A stretch of DNA of 64,000 nucleotides from Thiodiazotropha sp050305635 (lineage in GTDB: Bacteria > Pseudomonadota > Gammaproteobacteria > Chromatiales > Chromatiaceae): contig JBNLFS010000034.1 of the NCBI GenBank assembly GCA_050305635.1, forward strand, positions 1 through 64,000, given 5' to 3'. This document shows positions 34,070 through 43,351 of the stretch, piece by piece (position 1 is the first letter of the stretch; each line of letters starts with the position of its first letter). A program made the translations under genes and the position numbers. The notes under the pieces are model-generated. The model ran no database searches and was not told the origin of the DNA. It saw only the letters and a program-made list of their open reading frames with translations.

Positions 34070-37000
34070 GCCAGGCCTCCTTCGCGCGGCGTTGAGCGCA
34101 GATCCAGGGTCCAGGGAAAGTCGGGATTCAGGGGTTCGTTGCCGAGCACCATCCGTCCGCCGGTGTGGCCATGCTCGACGAAGCGCGCCAGGCGTCGGGC
34201 CTCGGCCTCGTTGGCATTGACCGGAAAGGTGTCATAGTTGCGTCCGCCGGGATGCGCCACATGGTAGGTGCAACCGCCCAGGGAGCGCTCGTTCCAGGTG
34301 TCGACCACGTCGAATACCAACGGGGTGTGCACGCCGATGGTCGGGTGCAGACCCGAAGGGGGTTGCCAGGCCTTGTAGCGCACCCCGGCGACGAATTCGC
34401 CCCGCGTGCCGGTATTGCGCAAGGGCACCCGGCGGCCGTTGCAGGCAATGGCATGACGCCCCGGGGTGAGTCCGCTGGCCTTGACCTGCAGGCGCTCCAC
34501 CGATGAGTCGACGAAGCGGGCGGTGCCCTGGGCGGTGACCTCTTCGCCCAGCACGTTCCAGGGTTCGATGGCAAAGCGCAGTTCCAACTCCAGGTCGTCC
34601 ACGTTAAGGGTGCCATAACGGGGGAAGCGGAATTCGACAAAGGGGTCGAACCAGCTCATGTCGAAGTTGTAACCGCTGCGGCGCAGGTCGCCGACCACGT
34701 CCGCCAGATCCCGCTCCACATAGTGGGGCAGCATGAAACGGTCGTGCAGCTCGGTGCCCCAGCGCACCGGATCGCGCTCGTAGGGGTTGTCCCAGAATCG
34801 CGCGATCAGTGAACGCAGCAGCAGCATCTGCACACTGCTCATGCGCGCATGGGGCGGCATCTCGAAACCCCGGAATTCCACCAGGCCGAGGCGGCCGGTG
34901 GGGCTGTCCGGCGAGTAGAGCTTGTCGATGCAGAACTCGGACCGGTGGGTGTTGCCGGTCAGGTCCACCAGCAGATGGCGCAGGATCCGGTCCACCAGCC
35001 AGGGGGCCACGGTCTCACCAGGGGGCATCTCCTTGAAGGCGATGCCCAGTTCATACAGCGAGTCGTCCCGCGCCTCATCAACCCGCGGGGCCTGGGAGGT
35101 GGGGCCGATGAACAGGCCCGAGAACAGGTAGGAGAGCGCCGGGTGGTTCTGCCAGTAGGTCAGCAGACTGCGCAGCAGATGGGGCCTGCGCAGGATCGGG
35201 CTGTCCCCGGGATACTCCGCGCCAATGGTCACATGGTTGCCGCCACCGGTACCGGAATGGCGTCCGTCGAGCATGAATTTTTCAGTCCCCAGGCGGGACT
35301 GGCGGGCCTCTTCATAGAGGATCTCGGTCCGCGTAATCAGTTCACGCCAGTCATGGCTGGGATGAATGTTGACCTCGATGACCCCGGGGTCAGGGGTTAC
35401 CTGCAGGCGCAGCAGACGACTGTCATGGGGTGGTTCATAGCCCTCCATGACCACCGGTAGGCCGGTGTCCACCGCGGCCGCCTCGATGGCGTTGACCAGG
35501 TCGAGATAGTGCTCCAGCTCGGTGAGCGGAGGCAGGAAGATGTGCAGATGACCCTTGCGCGGCTCCACGCACAGAGCGGTGCGCACCAGCACATCCTCGA
35601 TTCCACCCCCCGGCCGTCCACTGAACATGCGCCGGTCATCCGCGGCCAGCGGAGGCGTGGGCAGGGGAGAGGCTGTGCCGCTGCGCACCATACGCAACCG
35701 ATCGCGGATCTCCGGCATCTGCCGGCGGCTATCGAAGGGATCCTTGGGCAGCACAGTCTGGCGGTCGCCGGCCTTCTCCCAGAGCAGGGAATCCAGGGGC
35801 AGGCGATAACCCATGGGCGAGTCGCCGGGGATCAGGTACATGTTGTCTCGGCGGAAACTCCAGGGACTGGAGATCCAACTGTCACGCAGGTAATCCCAGG
35901 CGATGGGCAGGGCATAGCCCACCGTGTAGTCGAGGCCCTGTTCGAACACCTTGCGCAGGCGGGCCCGCTCCAGCGGGTCCTTGAGCCGGTTGTCGAACAC
36001 GTCCAGATTGGCTGGGAGTATGCCCTCTTTCCACAGGTAGTAGAGATTGTCCTCGAAGCCGGGCCGGGCGTACTTGCCATCGACGCCGAGATGCTGGGCG
36101 ATGCCCTGGATGAGGCTGAGGGCATGGCTATCGGTGTAGGATTTCGATGAGTCGGGATGGTCAAGCAGTTCCGGGTGCTGCCACACCGGGGACCCATCCT
36201 TGCGCCAGGCGCAGGTCAGCGCCCAGCGGGGGAGCTGTTCACCGGGATACCATTTACCCTGGCCGTAGTGGAGCACCGCATCGCTGCCGAAGACCTGCTT
36301 GAGCTTACGCAGCAGTACTCCGGCCCGCTCCAACTTGTGCTCACCGAGCGCGGCGGTGTTCCATTGCGGACTGTCCATGTCATCGATGGAGACGAAGGTG
36401 GGCTCGCCGCCCATGGTCAGGCGTACATCGCCCTGCTTGAGATGCTTATCCACGAAATCGCCAAGCGCCAGAATTGCCTGCCACTGATCCTCAGTATAGG
36501 GTTTGGTGACCCGCGGATCCTCATGCACACGGGTCACTGTGTTGACGAAATGAAAGCTGACCTCGCACTTGTCGGTGGCGCCGACAATGGGTGCGGCGCT
36601 CACCGGATCCGGTGTACAGGCCAGGGGAATATGCCCTTCGCCGGCGAACAGTCCGGAAGTGGGGTCGAGTCCGACCCAGCCCGCTCCCGGGATGAAAACC
36701 TCCGCCCAGGCGTGCAGGTCGGTGAAATCCGCCTCCGGACCGGATGGGCCGTCGAGGGATTTCTGATCGGCGCTGAGTTGCACCAGGTAGCCCGAGACGA
36801 AACGGGCCGCCAATCCCATGTGACGCAGAATCTGCACCAGCAGCCAGCCGGTATCCCGACAGGAGCCGGTCTTCTTGTCCAGGGTCTCCTCACAGGTCTG
36901 TACCCCGGGCTCCATGCGAATGGTATAGCCGATCGCTTTTTGCAACCGCTGATTGAGTTCGACCAGGAAGTGCACGATATGGGGGCGTTTCTCCTCATCC

Positions 37001-37464
37001 TCGTCCTTCGCCGTGTCCTCCGCTGAACTGTCCAGAAATCCGAAACCAAGCCGCTCATTACCCACGGTCTCGAGCCATTGGGTCAACCGCGACCCCGATT
37101 CCTTGATCTCGAAGTAGGGCGCAAGCTCTTTCTTCAACTGGGCTTCATAGTCGAAGGGGAAATGTTCGGCGTAGCTCTCGACAAAAAAATCGAAGGGGTT
37201 GATGGTGACCAGGTCGGCGACCAGGTTGACATCCACCACGAAGCTGCGGGACGGCTTGGGAAACACATAGCGGGCGATGTAGTTGCCGAACGGATCCTGT
37301 TGCCAGTTGAGAAAGTGCTCTTCCGGTTCGACCTTGAGCGAATAGTGATGCAACGGTGTACGGGTATGGGGGGCCGGACGCAGGCGGATCAGATGGGGTG
37401 AAAGGTTGACTGACCGGTCAAAGTGATACTCGGTTCGGTGGTGAATCGCGATACGAACTGACAT
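34066..37464 (-). CDS. Transglutaminase-like/DUF2126 protein
   Basis: This is a large protein of about 1132 residues. The N-terminal part is a bacterial transglutaminase domain with a triad candidate C202 (KTGSCRDTGW), H251 (DLHAWAEVF) and D267 (GLDPTSG). The remaining about 800 residues are the DUF2126 region (for example GGEPTFVSIDDMDSP, WGRDNMYLIP-like patches, HSGTGGGNHVTIGA). The ATG at 37464 is preferred over an upstream TTG. With the ATP-grasp and alpha-E genes it forms the conserved cluster found near Anbu. Confidence 0.92.
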   Translation of the reverse strand: MSVRIAIHHRTEYHFDRSVNLSPHLIRLRPAPHTRTPLHHYSLKVEPEEHFLNWQQDPFGNYIARYVFPKPSRSFVVDVNLVADLVTINPFDFFVESYAEHFPFDYEAQLKKELAPYFEIKESGSRLTQWLETVGNERLGFGFLDSSAEDTAKDEDEEKRPHIVHFLVELNQRLQKAIGYTIRMEPGVQTCEETLDKKTGSCRDTGWLLVQILRHMGLAARFVSGYLVQLSADQKSLDGPSGPEADFTDLHAWAEVFIPGAGWVGLDPTSGLFAGEGHIPLACTPDPVSAAPIVGATDKCEVSFHFVNTVTRVHEDPRVTKPYTEDQWQAILALGDFVDKHLKQGDVRLTMGGEPTFVSIDDMDSPQWNTAALGEHKLERAGVLLRKLKQVFGSDAVLHYGQGKWYPGEQLPRWALTCAWRKDGSPVWQHPELLDHPDSSKSYTDSHALSLIQGIAQHLGVDGKYARPGFEDNLYYLWKEGILPANLDVFDNRLKDPLERARLRKVFEQGLDYTVGYALPIAWDYLRDSWISSPWSFRRDNMYLIPGDSPMGYRLPLDSLLWEKAGDRQTVLPKDPFDSRRQMPEIRDRLRMVRSGTASPLPTPPLAADDRRMFSGRPGGGIEDVLVRTALCVEPRKGHLHIFLPPLTELEHYLDLVNAIEAAAVDTGLPVVMEGYEPPHDSRLLRLQVTPDPGVIEVNIHPSHDWRELITRTEILYEEARQSRLGTEKFMLDGRHSGTGGGNHVTIGAEYPGDSPILRRPHLLRSLLTYWQNHPALSYLFSGLFIGPTSQAPRVDEARDDSLYELGIAFKEMPPGETVAPWLVDRILRHLLVDLTGNTHRSEFCIDKLYSPDSPTGRLGLVEFRGFEMPPHARMSSVQMLLLRSLIARFWDNPYERDPVRWGTELHDRFMLPHYVERDLADVVGDLRRSGYNFDMSWFDPFVEFRFPRYGTLNVDDLELELRFAIEPWNVLGEEVTAQGTARFVDSSVERLQVKASGLTPGRHAIACNGRRVPLRNTGTRGEFVAGVRYKAWQPPSGLHPTIGVHTPLVFDVVDTWNERSLGGCTYHVAHPGGRNYDTFPVNANEAEARRLARFVEHGHTGGRMVLGNEPLNPDFPWTLDLRSTPREGGLA

Positions 37465-37707
37465 GGTGCGCGCAATGCTCCAGATTGGTGCCAATTTGTT
37501 ATGTTGAAGGGGCTATGACACCATAGTAACTACGTGCGAGCAGTTTTTGTGCCATAACGCGTGCCATTCCCATTAGGCACTATTTTGGCTGAGTTACCCT
37601 GAATTTCCAGTCCCGGGTGCCGATAATAGCTTCACTCAAAGAGCACTTTTTTGTCACGTGATTTGTATTATCATGGGTGACCCGAAGACAACCGGATGAT
37701 TTCCGCC

Positions 37708-38526
37708 ATGACATATTGCCTAGGTATCTGTGTCCAGGATGGACTGATGTTCGCATCGGACTCTCGGACCAATGCGGGTGTGGACTATGTGACCAGCTAT
37801 TCGAAGATGCATGTCTTCGAACCCGCTCCGGATCGCGTCTTTGTCATCCTCTCCGCGGGCAATCTGGCCACCACCCAGGAAATCGTCAATATCATCCAAC
37901 GGGATATCGACTATCCCACCGGTGGTGAGAACCTGTTGACCGCACGCTACCTGTTCGAGGCGGCCGACTATGTGGGACGGGTCAGTCAGATGGTGCAGCA
38001 GCAGCACAGCATAGCGCTGCAGCAGGCCGGGGTCAGTGGCGAAGTGACCCTGATCCTGGGCGGGCAGATCAAAGGACAGCCCCACGGTCTGATGCTCATC
38101 TATCCCCAGGGTAACCATATCGAAGCCTCCCGCAGCACACCCTATCTGCAGATCGGCGAGACCAAGTACGGCAAGCCGGTGCTCGATCGGGTGCTCAACT
38201 ATACCCTGCCGTTGCATGATGCCGCCCGTCTGGCGCTGGTATCGCTCAGCTCCACCACCATGTCCAACATCACCGTGGGTCCGCCCTATGAACTGGCGAT
38301 CTACAATGTGGACGCATTCAAGCTTACCAGCCGCTGCAAGTTCGAGGAGAGCGGTGATTATTTGAAAGAACTGCAGACAGCCTGGACTAACGGTTTGATC
38401 CAGAGCTTCAACAATCTGCCGCGTTTCGAATGGGAGCTGCGCGATAACCAGATGGGTCTGGGATTCAACGAGTGTGAGCCCACTTTGATCGCCAAAGAAG
38501 CGACCGCGGATACACCCACCTACTGA
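37708..38526 (+). CDS. Anbu proteasome-related Ntn-hydrolase
   Basis: This protein of about 272 residues is related to proteasome beta subunits (COG3484, Anbu). The start is set at the ATG at 37708 because it gives MTYCLGICV, placing the conserved Thr2 as the N-terminal nucleophile; an ATG at 37696 would bury it. The family pattern LMFASDSRTNAGVDYVTSYSKMHVFE follows. Anbu forms ring-like or lock-washer assemblies; its substrates are uncertain. It is divergent from the transglutaminase/ATP-grasp/alpha-E operon across a 243-bp gap that probably holds both promoters. Confidence 0.93.
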   Translation: MTYCLGICVQDGLMFASDSRTNAGVDYVTSYSKMHVFEPAPDRVFVILSAGNLATTQEIVNIIQRDIDYPTGGENLLTARYLFEAADYVGRVSQMVQQQHSIALQQAGVSGEVTLILGGQIKGQPHGLMLIYPQGNHIEASRSTPYLQIGETKYGKPVLDRVLNYTLPLHDAARLALVSLSSTTMSNITVGPPYELAIYNVDAFKLTSRCKFEESGDYLKELQTAWTNGLIQSFNNLPRFEWELRDNQMGLGFNECEPTLIAKEATADTPTY

Positions 38527-38614
38527 TCTTTCTCTGCGACAAGGATTCCCGGGCGATGCAAGGTCTCCACTGGGCCTCGCGGGGGGGGCGTCTCCGGTCG
38601 CGTTGTCTTGCCCG

Positions 38615-38643
38615 CGTCTGAATAAATAGCAACAGTCTGTTAG
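38615..38643. repeat. Right-end remnant of the 137-bp element
   Basis: CGTCTGAATAAATAGCAACA then GTCTGTTAG matches the right end of the element; the left part is absent. It lies 90 bp after the Anbu gene. Confidence 0.55.
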
Positions 38644-38753
38644 GGATATTCCTTACAGAATATATTGCTTGACTCTGTTTGAATGTCGTTGAGTTGATTG
38701 TGGATATCACTTCAATTCGAGAGTCATAAAATCAGGGAGCTTTATCATTTGTC

Positions 38754-38933
38754 ATGGAACGACGATCTATAGAACTCAGCGATTCCGCTTGTTCATTCTC
38801 ATCTGTCGCAATCGACGAAGTCCAATCAGAGTTCTGCGGTAAGACGTCTTTGACGATCTTTGAGTCTGACGATTGTGATTGTCCTTGGCTTATCGAGAGA
38901 ATCCCAAAGTCACATATGAAAAAGGAGTTGTGA
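38754..38933 (+). CDS. Possible small protein (59 aa) coupled to the RTX gene
   Basis: An open frame of 59 codons starts at an ATG (MERRSIELSDSACSF) and ends KSHMKKEL with a TGA sharing its A with the ATG of the RTX gene (TGATG). It is acidic in the middle, with cysteine-rich FESDDCDCPW. The ribosome site is weak (GGGAG about 14 nt upstream). The stop-start overlap suggests translational coupling. I recognise no family, and it may be only a leader. Confidence 0.4.
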   Translation: MERRSIELSDSACSFSSVAIDEVQSEFCGKTSLTIFESDDCDCPWLIERIPKSHMKKEL

Positions 38934-39238
38934 TGATGGCAAGTATTCAAGGCGGTGCTGGAAACGACAACCTGTGGGGATGCTCCGGCGATGACACGAT
39001 CAGCGGGGATAGTGGTAATGACAATGTCATAGGCGGCAGTGGCAATGACTACCTCTATGGCGGCCGGGGCGATGACAACATTTGGGGCGGGTCAGGTGAC
39101 GATCATCTGTTCGGCGGCTATGGTAAGGACTACTTTAATGGTGGATCAGGACATGATCACTTCAACAATGCCGATGATGACTTCATCATTATCGATGACG
39201 GCCGGGGTCCAATTTTGTCATCCCTACAGGATGATTGA
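38933..39238 (+). CDS. Tiny RTX (hemolysin-type calcium-binding repeat) protein
   Basis: This protein of about 101 residues consists almost wholly of RTX nonapeptide-type repeats (GGAGNDNLWG, GDSGNDNVIG, GGSGNDYLYG, GGRGDDNIWG, GGSGDDHLFG, GGYGKDYFNG, GGSGHDHFNN), which bind calcium in a beta-roll. The ATG at 38933 (or 38936) has AAAGGAG about 6 nt upstream. There is no effector domain, and no type I secretion genes adjoin. The C-terminus (IIDDGRGPILSSLQDD) could contain an export signal, but this is not certain. A strong terminator follows. Confidence 0.82.
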   Translation: MMASIQGGAGNDNLWGCSGDDTISGDSGNDNVIGGSGNDYLYGGRGDDNIWGGSGDDHLFGGYGKDYFNGGSGHDHFNNADDDFIIIDDGRGPILSSLQDD

Positions 39239-39249
39239 TCCAAAATAAG

Positions 39250-39280
39250 GGACATCCCCCGGTAATGCCGGGGGATGTCC
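39250..39280 (+). terminator. Hairpin terminator after the RTX gene
   Basis: A 13-bp perfect stem (GGACATCCCCCGG/CCGGGGGATGTCC) with a 5-nt loop starts 12 nt after the RTX stop and is followed by TTCC. The T tract is weak. Confidence 0.7.
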
Positions 39281-39381
39281 TTCCAATAGACCACAGCTTG
39301 TTCCACATGATCCTGCGCCATACTCATGACTTCGATGCAGACGGCAGAAGCGGGGTGAAAACAGCCTGCGGGCAGGCGGCA

Positions 39382-40314
39382 CTATTCTGCCGGAGGTGAT
39401 GAAACTTGGGCTTTGAGGTTGTCCAGGGGCACTAAGACGACATCGGTCTCTGGCTGCAAGGTGACATGATCGATACCGAACCGTTCGGCGAGCATCTCGC
39501 GAACCTTATTCAAAACGCCAGGCCACTCAAGGGGATCATGTATAACAATATGTGCCGAAAGGGCGCTTGAGCTCGCAGAAAGGGACCAGATGTGCAGGTC
39601 ATGAACCGACACAACCCCTTCGCACTTGGCCATCGCCATACCGATTTCCTTAAGATTGAGGTGTGTTGGCACCCCCTCCATAAGGGTGTGCAGGGCTTCC
39701 CTCAGTACGCGCAGCGCCGACACCAGAATCAGCAGCACGATCAGTAGTGAGAGCAGGGGATCGATGGTCATCCACCCGGTCAGGCTGATGATGGCTCCTG
39801 AAATCAGCGCCGCCACCGATCCCATCAGATCACCCAGGACATGCAGCAGCGCGGCCCGCACATTGAGATTGTCGTGATCGTGGGACAGCAGCCAGGCCGC
39901 CACCAGATTCACCAGCAGACCGATGAAAGCCACCCCCATGACCGCACTGCCCATTACCGGAGTCGGGTGGTTGAAGCGGCGGATCGCCTCGGCGCTGATC
40001 AACGCCACCAGGCCGATCATCAGCAGAGCGTTGAACAACGCTGCGAGGATCTCCGCGCGGCCCAATCCGTAGCTGTGTCGGCTGGAAGGACGGCGTAGCG
40101 CCAGCAGTGAGGCAACGGCGGCCAGACCCAGGGCCGAGGCGTCGGTGAGCATATGTCCCGCATCACCGAGCAGCGCCAGGGATCCCGACCACCAGCCGGC
40201 CACTGCTTCCACGCCGGCGAAGCCCAGGGTCAGGGCCAGCGCCCAGAACAGCTTGCGGTGGACCCCATGGTGGTGTCCGGCATGCGCAGGGTGGTGCTGG
40301 TGATGATCGTGCAT
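39382..40314 (-). CDS. CDF-family cation efflux protein (CzcD-like)
   Basis: This inner-membrane Zn/Co/Cd-type exporter has about 310 residues from the ATG at 40314. The N-terminus is histidine-rich (MHDHHQHHPAHAGHHHG). Six helices follow, with metal-site motifs GDAGHMLTD (helix 2) and LLHVLGDLMGS (helix 5), and a cytoplasmic C-terminal domain (VHDLHIWSLSASSSALSAHI). The open frame continues 24 codons upstream without a start signal. The metal is not certain from sequence alone. Confidence 0.92.
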   Translation of the reverse strand: MHDHHQHHPAHAGHHHGVHRKLFWALALTLGFAGVEAVAGWWSGSLALLGDAGHMLTDASALGLAAVASLLALRRPSSRHSYGLGRAEILAALFNALLMIGLVALISAEAIRRFNHPTPVMGSAVMGVAFIGLLVNLVAAWLLSHDHDNLNVRAALLHVLGDLMGSVAALISGAIISLTGWMTIDPLLSLLIVLLILVSALRVLREALHTLMEGVPTHLNLKEIGMAMAKCEGVVSVHDLHIWSLSASSSALSAHIVIHDPLEWPGVLNKVREMLAERFGIDHVTLQPETDVVLVPLDNLKAQVSSPPAE

Positions 40315-40437
40315 AGGTCCATTCTGACACAAACCACCGCCCGGTAAATCAGCGGCTAACCCTGGTTTGTAAGGGGCTTTGGCCAACCTGATTACCCACC
40401 CTGCTCAGCCACACAGAGGGAAGGTTTGAAAATGTAT

Positions 40438-40551
40438 CTCGTTCCCACGCTCTGCGTGGGAATGCCTATCGATATCATGCGGCATTGCCCAAACCTGTTA
40501 GGTGTGCGCAAGCCCGGGTCCGCATTCCCACGCGGAGCGTGGAACGGGGAA
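40438..40551. repeat. Inverted GTTCCCACGC repeat pair, second locus
   Basis: TCTCGTTCCCACGCTCTGCG at the left and CATTCCCACGCGGAGCGTGG at the right are related to the pair at 21380-21492. Confidence 0.6.
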
Positions 40552-40602
40552 GGGACAACGCATCTGCTTGCGCACCATCGCTGTGCTCCTCTAACCTGAT
40601 AT

Positions 40603-40715
40603 CGGTTGTTCCCGGGTTCCACTTCGCTGCACCCGGGCTACGCGGCTCGGGACACGGGAATCTCAAGAAGAGCGAGCATCACCCGTAGCCCGGGTGAAAC
40701 GAAGTGGAACCCGGG
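40603..40715. repeat. CCCGGGTTCCACTTCG inverted repeat
   Basis: The left unit CCCGGGTTCCACTTCGCTGC with ACCCGGGCTACG and the right unit CGTAGCCCGGGTGAAACGAA with GTGGAACCCGGG are inverted copies. The same family occurs at 62676-62842. Confidence 0.7.
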
Positions 40716-41143
40716 ATCTGACAGAATGCGAAGCACTGCGGGATAATACAACACTCTCCCGACATCTCCCTTCACCCTGAGTGCAGAGATCCATGCCGCA
40801 TGGCGATGCTGACATGACTTCAGTAATCGGGGGCCACAAAATCCATCATTTGGAAGAGGTTCCTGGGTAGAGACAGGCAGAGGGAGCAATGCCAATGAGC
40901 GAAGCGAACACCCTAACAGCCTGCTAACCCATGACTCAAAACCGCTCCTGGCAGCGTATTCAATGGCTGAGAATCATGGGTAATCATTTTGGTCAATATG
41001 CTCTCCGATCGTGTAAAAAACTGCGGCCTGGTACCGACACGGATTCCCCGTGCCGGACGCCAGCCTGTTAGACTGAGGACAAAGGGTACGGGGCAGGATT
41101 GTCCGTGCCTGACGATAGCCACAGATCCCAAGGAACCGGTTTC

Positions 41144-43222
41144 ATGACAGTCAATACCACGATCAGCAGCGCAGGACCTTACCCCGGCGATGGGGTCAGC
41201 ATCCGCTTTCCATTCGACTTTCCGGTACTCGAGGCGGATCAGCTGGTGGTGGTGCATATCCTCGCCGACCACTCCCGGGAGGTGCTGCAGCAGGCGCTGG
41301 ATTATCAGGTCATTCTGAATAGCGATCCCGGGGCGAATCCTGGCGGAGTCGTGGAATATCTGCCTGACTCCGGTCCACTGGGTGCGGATGAGTTCCTGTG
41401 GATCGAACGCAGGGTTGAACTGCTGCAGCCGCTGGATCTGCCCGCGGACAGCGCCTATGCCCCGCAGCAGATCGAATCCGCATTGGACCGGCTCACACTG
41501 ATGGTGCAACAGCTACAGCATGAGCGGGACGTCACCCGGGCAACCCGGATCGCTGTCCTGGGGTCGAGCGAAGTGGTGTTTCCCTGGCATCAGACCTGGG
41601 TGGACCACATCAACGGGGCCTGCGAGGCCGAAGGTCTGGCGCTGGTGTTTCAGCATACCGGAGCAGGTGCGCTGACCCATCAACTCGCCCTGCACAAGAT
41701 CGATCCGCTGACCGATCGCAGCTATGTCCAGTTCACCCGGGAGTCGAATCCGGATGCGATCATCGTCGAACTGGGGATCAACGATGCCATCCTGGGGTTG
41801 GGCGGCCGCACCCGCGAGGAGATGCTCCAGGATGCCCGGGACCTGTATGCCTACTTCCGCACTTACAATCCCGGGGTGCCGCTGATCTATTCACGCCTGG
41901 TGCCCTACGATGAGGAACGCCATGGCGGGGTGTCCATCAGCCGGGTGAAGAAGAAATACTGTGTGCCCTATATGCACCAGTTGAGTACACAGCCGGGGGA
42001 ATCAAACCTGGTCACCTCGGAGCCGGCGGAATTGAACAAAACCCTCTCCCCGCTGATGCAGTCCCGTCTCAGTAATTGGAAGGCGCTGGATGCAGAGTGT
42101 CGTTCACTGGCCGATTTCGTCATTGATACCAACTACTTCCGTCCTGCCCGACTGGGTCTGCTGTCGCATGACCGATACCACCCCAATGCCTGGGGGCACT
42201 ACTTCATCATGAGCCGGATCTGGGAAGCATTGCAGACCGACAGCGGCCTGCGTGATGCCTTGCCGGTACTCAAGCAGATTCGCAAGCTGGGTGATTTCAC
42301 GGATTTCGACCGGCTTTGGAGCTCGGCGATCAAACTCGATGCGGAGCGGGACGGCTACGTGGTCGATCCGGATTTTCTCTCCGGATGGGAATATCCGATG
42401 TGGCTCAACGTACTGGGCGACACCCACCTGATCGACAACATCAGCTTCTGGGCCAATGAGCAGCGACCGGGCATCGCACTCAACGATGTGGTGAACAAGT
42501 CCCGGGATGACCTGTTTCAGGTGATGATGACCCGGTTGTGGCCGGATCGGGAGATTGCCACCAAGCTCTGGCGCGCCAATGCCGCGGAACCCGCCACCTG
42601 GAGTCAGGATGTTCCTCCGGTGAAGGTCTCCTCGAGCGGATCGCACATCGGCTCGGTGCAGAATTCCGCGTTACCCAATGGATCCTGGCTGATCAAGTAC
42701 CGTGTCGGCCGGGATGTGTTCGGACCCTTTCCCATCGAGGTGACCGGCGACTATCCGAGACTCGCCCGGGTGGTGGACGTGGTGAGTCTGCTCCGTCAGC
42801 AGGACCTGGAAATGGCGGGGCAGGGCTGGCAGGACATCCCGTTTCCCGAGGCCATCAGTCTGCGGGAGATCGACGATGCCCCCGCAGCGGTGCTCTGGGA
42901 CCCGGATGGCTGGATCCGAATTGCGGACGATCAGGGATACCGGCGCTTCCGGCTGAATGGTTACTGCACCGCCAATGCCTCGCAACCCGGGCGCTACCGA
43001 CTGGGATTTCACCGTAATCCTGAGGGTTACCAGCATGCCCGCAATGTCGCGGACACCTGCCTGAAGTCCACCCAGGATCCTGAACCCCTGTCGCTTGCTT
43101 TTCAGAGTGCCTGGCTGCCGATCCGGACGGGTGGAGAAATCCTGCGTCTGGCGCTCGAAACCCCGGACGGGGTGGTTGTCGAGGCGGCTGCAGGTATCGG
43201 ATTACAGATCGAGTTGGGGTAG
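41144..43222 (+). CDS. Phage tail-fibre-like N-terminus fused to SGNH hydrolase
   Basis: A 692-residue protein from the ATG at 41144 (AAGGAA 8 nt upstream; an earlier TTG is not supported). Residues 1-130 resemble the virion-attachment region of T7-type tail fibres: GDGVSIRFPFDFPVLEADQL, a mid ERRVELLQPLDL segment, then ESALDRLTLMVQQLQ. Residues 135-380 look like an SGNH/GDSL hydrolase: G140-S141-S142 in place of GDS, GIND at 211-214, and D343-x2-H346 (DRYHPN). The C-terminal about 300 residues are not recognised. No phage structural, lysis or integration genes adjoin. It could be a domesticated receptor-binding protein or a secreted esterase. Confidence 0.72.
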   Translation: MTVNTTISSAGPYPGDGVSIRFPFDFPVLEADQLVVVHILADHSREVLQQALDYQVILNSDPGANPGGVVEYLPDSGPLGADEFLWIERRVELLQPLDLPADSAYAPQQIESALDRLTLMVQQLQHERDVTRATRIAVLGSSEVVFPWHQTWVDHINGACEAEGLALVFQHTGAGALTHQLALHKIDPLTDRSYVQFTRESNPDAIIVELGINDAILGLGGRTREEMLQDARDLYAYFRTYNPGVPLIYSRLVPYDEERHGGVSISRVKKKYCVPYMHQLSTQPGESNLVTSEPAELNKTLSPLMQSRLSNWKALDAECRSLADFVIDTNYFRPARLGLLSHDRYHPNAWGHYFIMSRIWEALQTDSGLRDALPVLKQIRKLGDFTDFDRLWSSAIKLDAERDGYVVDPDFLSGWEYPMWLNVLGDTHLIDNISFWANEQRPGIALNDVVNKSRDDLFQVMMTRLWPDREIATKLWRANAAEPATWSQDVPPVKVSSSGSHIGSVQNSALPNGSWLIKYRVGRDVFGPFPIEVTGDYPRLARVVDVVSLLRQQDLEMAGQGWQDIPFPEAISLREIDDAPAAVLWDPDGWIRIADDQGYRRFRLNGYCTANASQPGRYRLGFHRNPEGYQHARNVADTCLKSTQDPEPLSLAFQSAWLPIRTGGEILRLALETPDGVVVEAAAGIGLQIELG

Positions 43223-43300
43223 GGATCCCGGAATCGATTCTATTGGCTCTGCAACCCATCGTCCCTGTAGAGGCCATCTGAGCGCCGACCCAAACGAATA

Positions 43301-43318
43301 AGCCCGCAGAGGCGGGCT
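43301..43318. terminator. Bidirectional hairpin between convergent genes
   Basis: A 7-bp stem AGCCCGC/GCGGGCT with a 4-nt loop sits between the tail-fibre-like gene and the OmpA-like gene, which converge. There is no strong T tract on either side. Confidence 0.5.
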
Positions 43319-43351
43319 GTGTTCGATTCCTAAACGCTCAGTAGGCTGTTA

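Larger units (their letters stand above)
40387..41143. other. Intergenic region rich in dispersed repeats
   Basis: About 760 bp without a supported gene. It holds the two inverted repeat units listed separately, and short pieces resembling the right end of the 137-bp element (AACAGCCTGCTAAC near 40915, CAGCCTGTTAGAC near 41063). Confidence 0.5.

Noticed and set aside
41144..43222. Prophage locus
   Set aside because: Only a single gene has tail-fibre similarity; no capsid, terminase, integrase or lysis genes adjoin.
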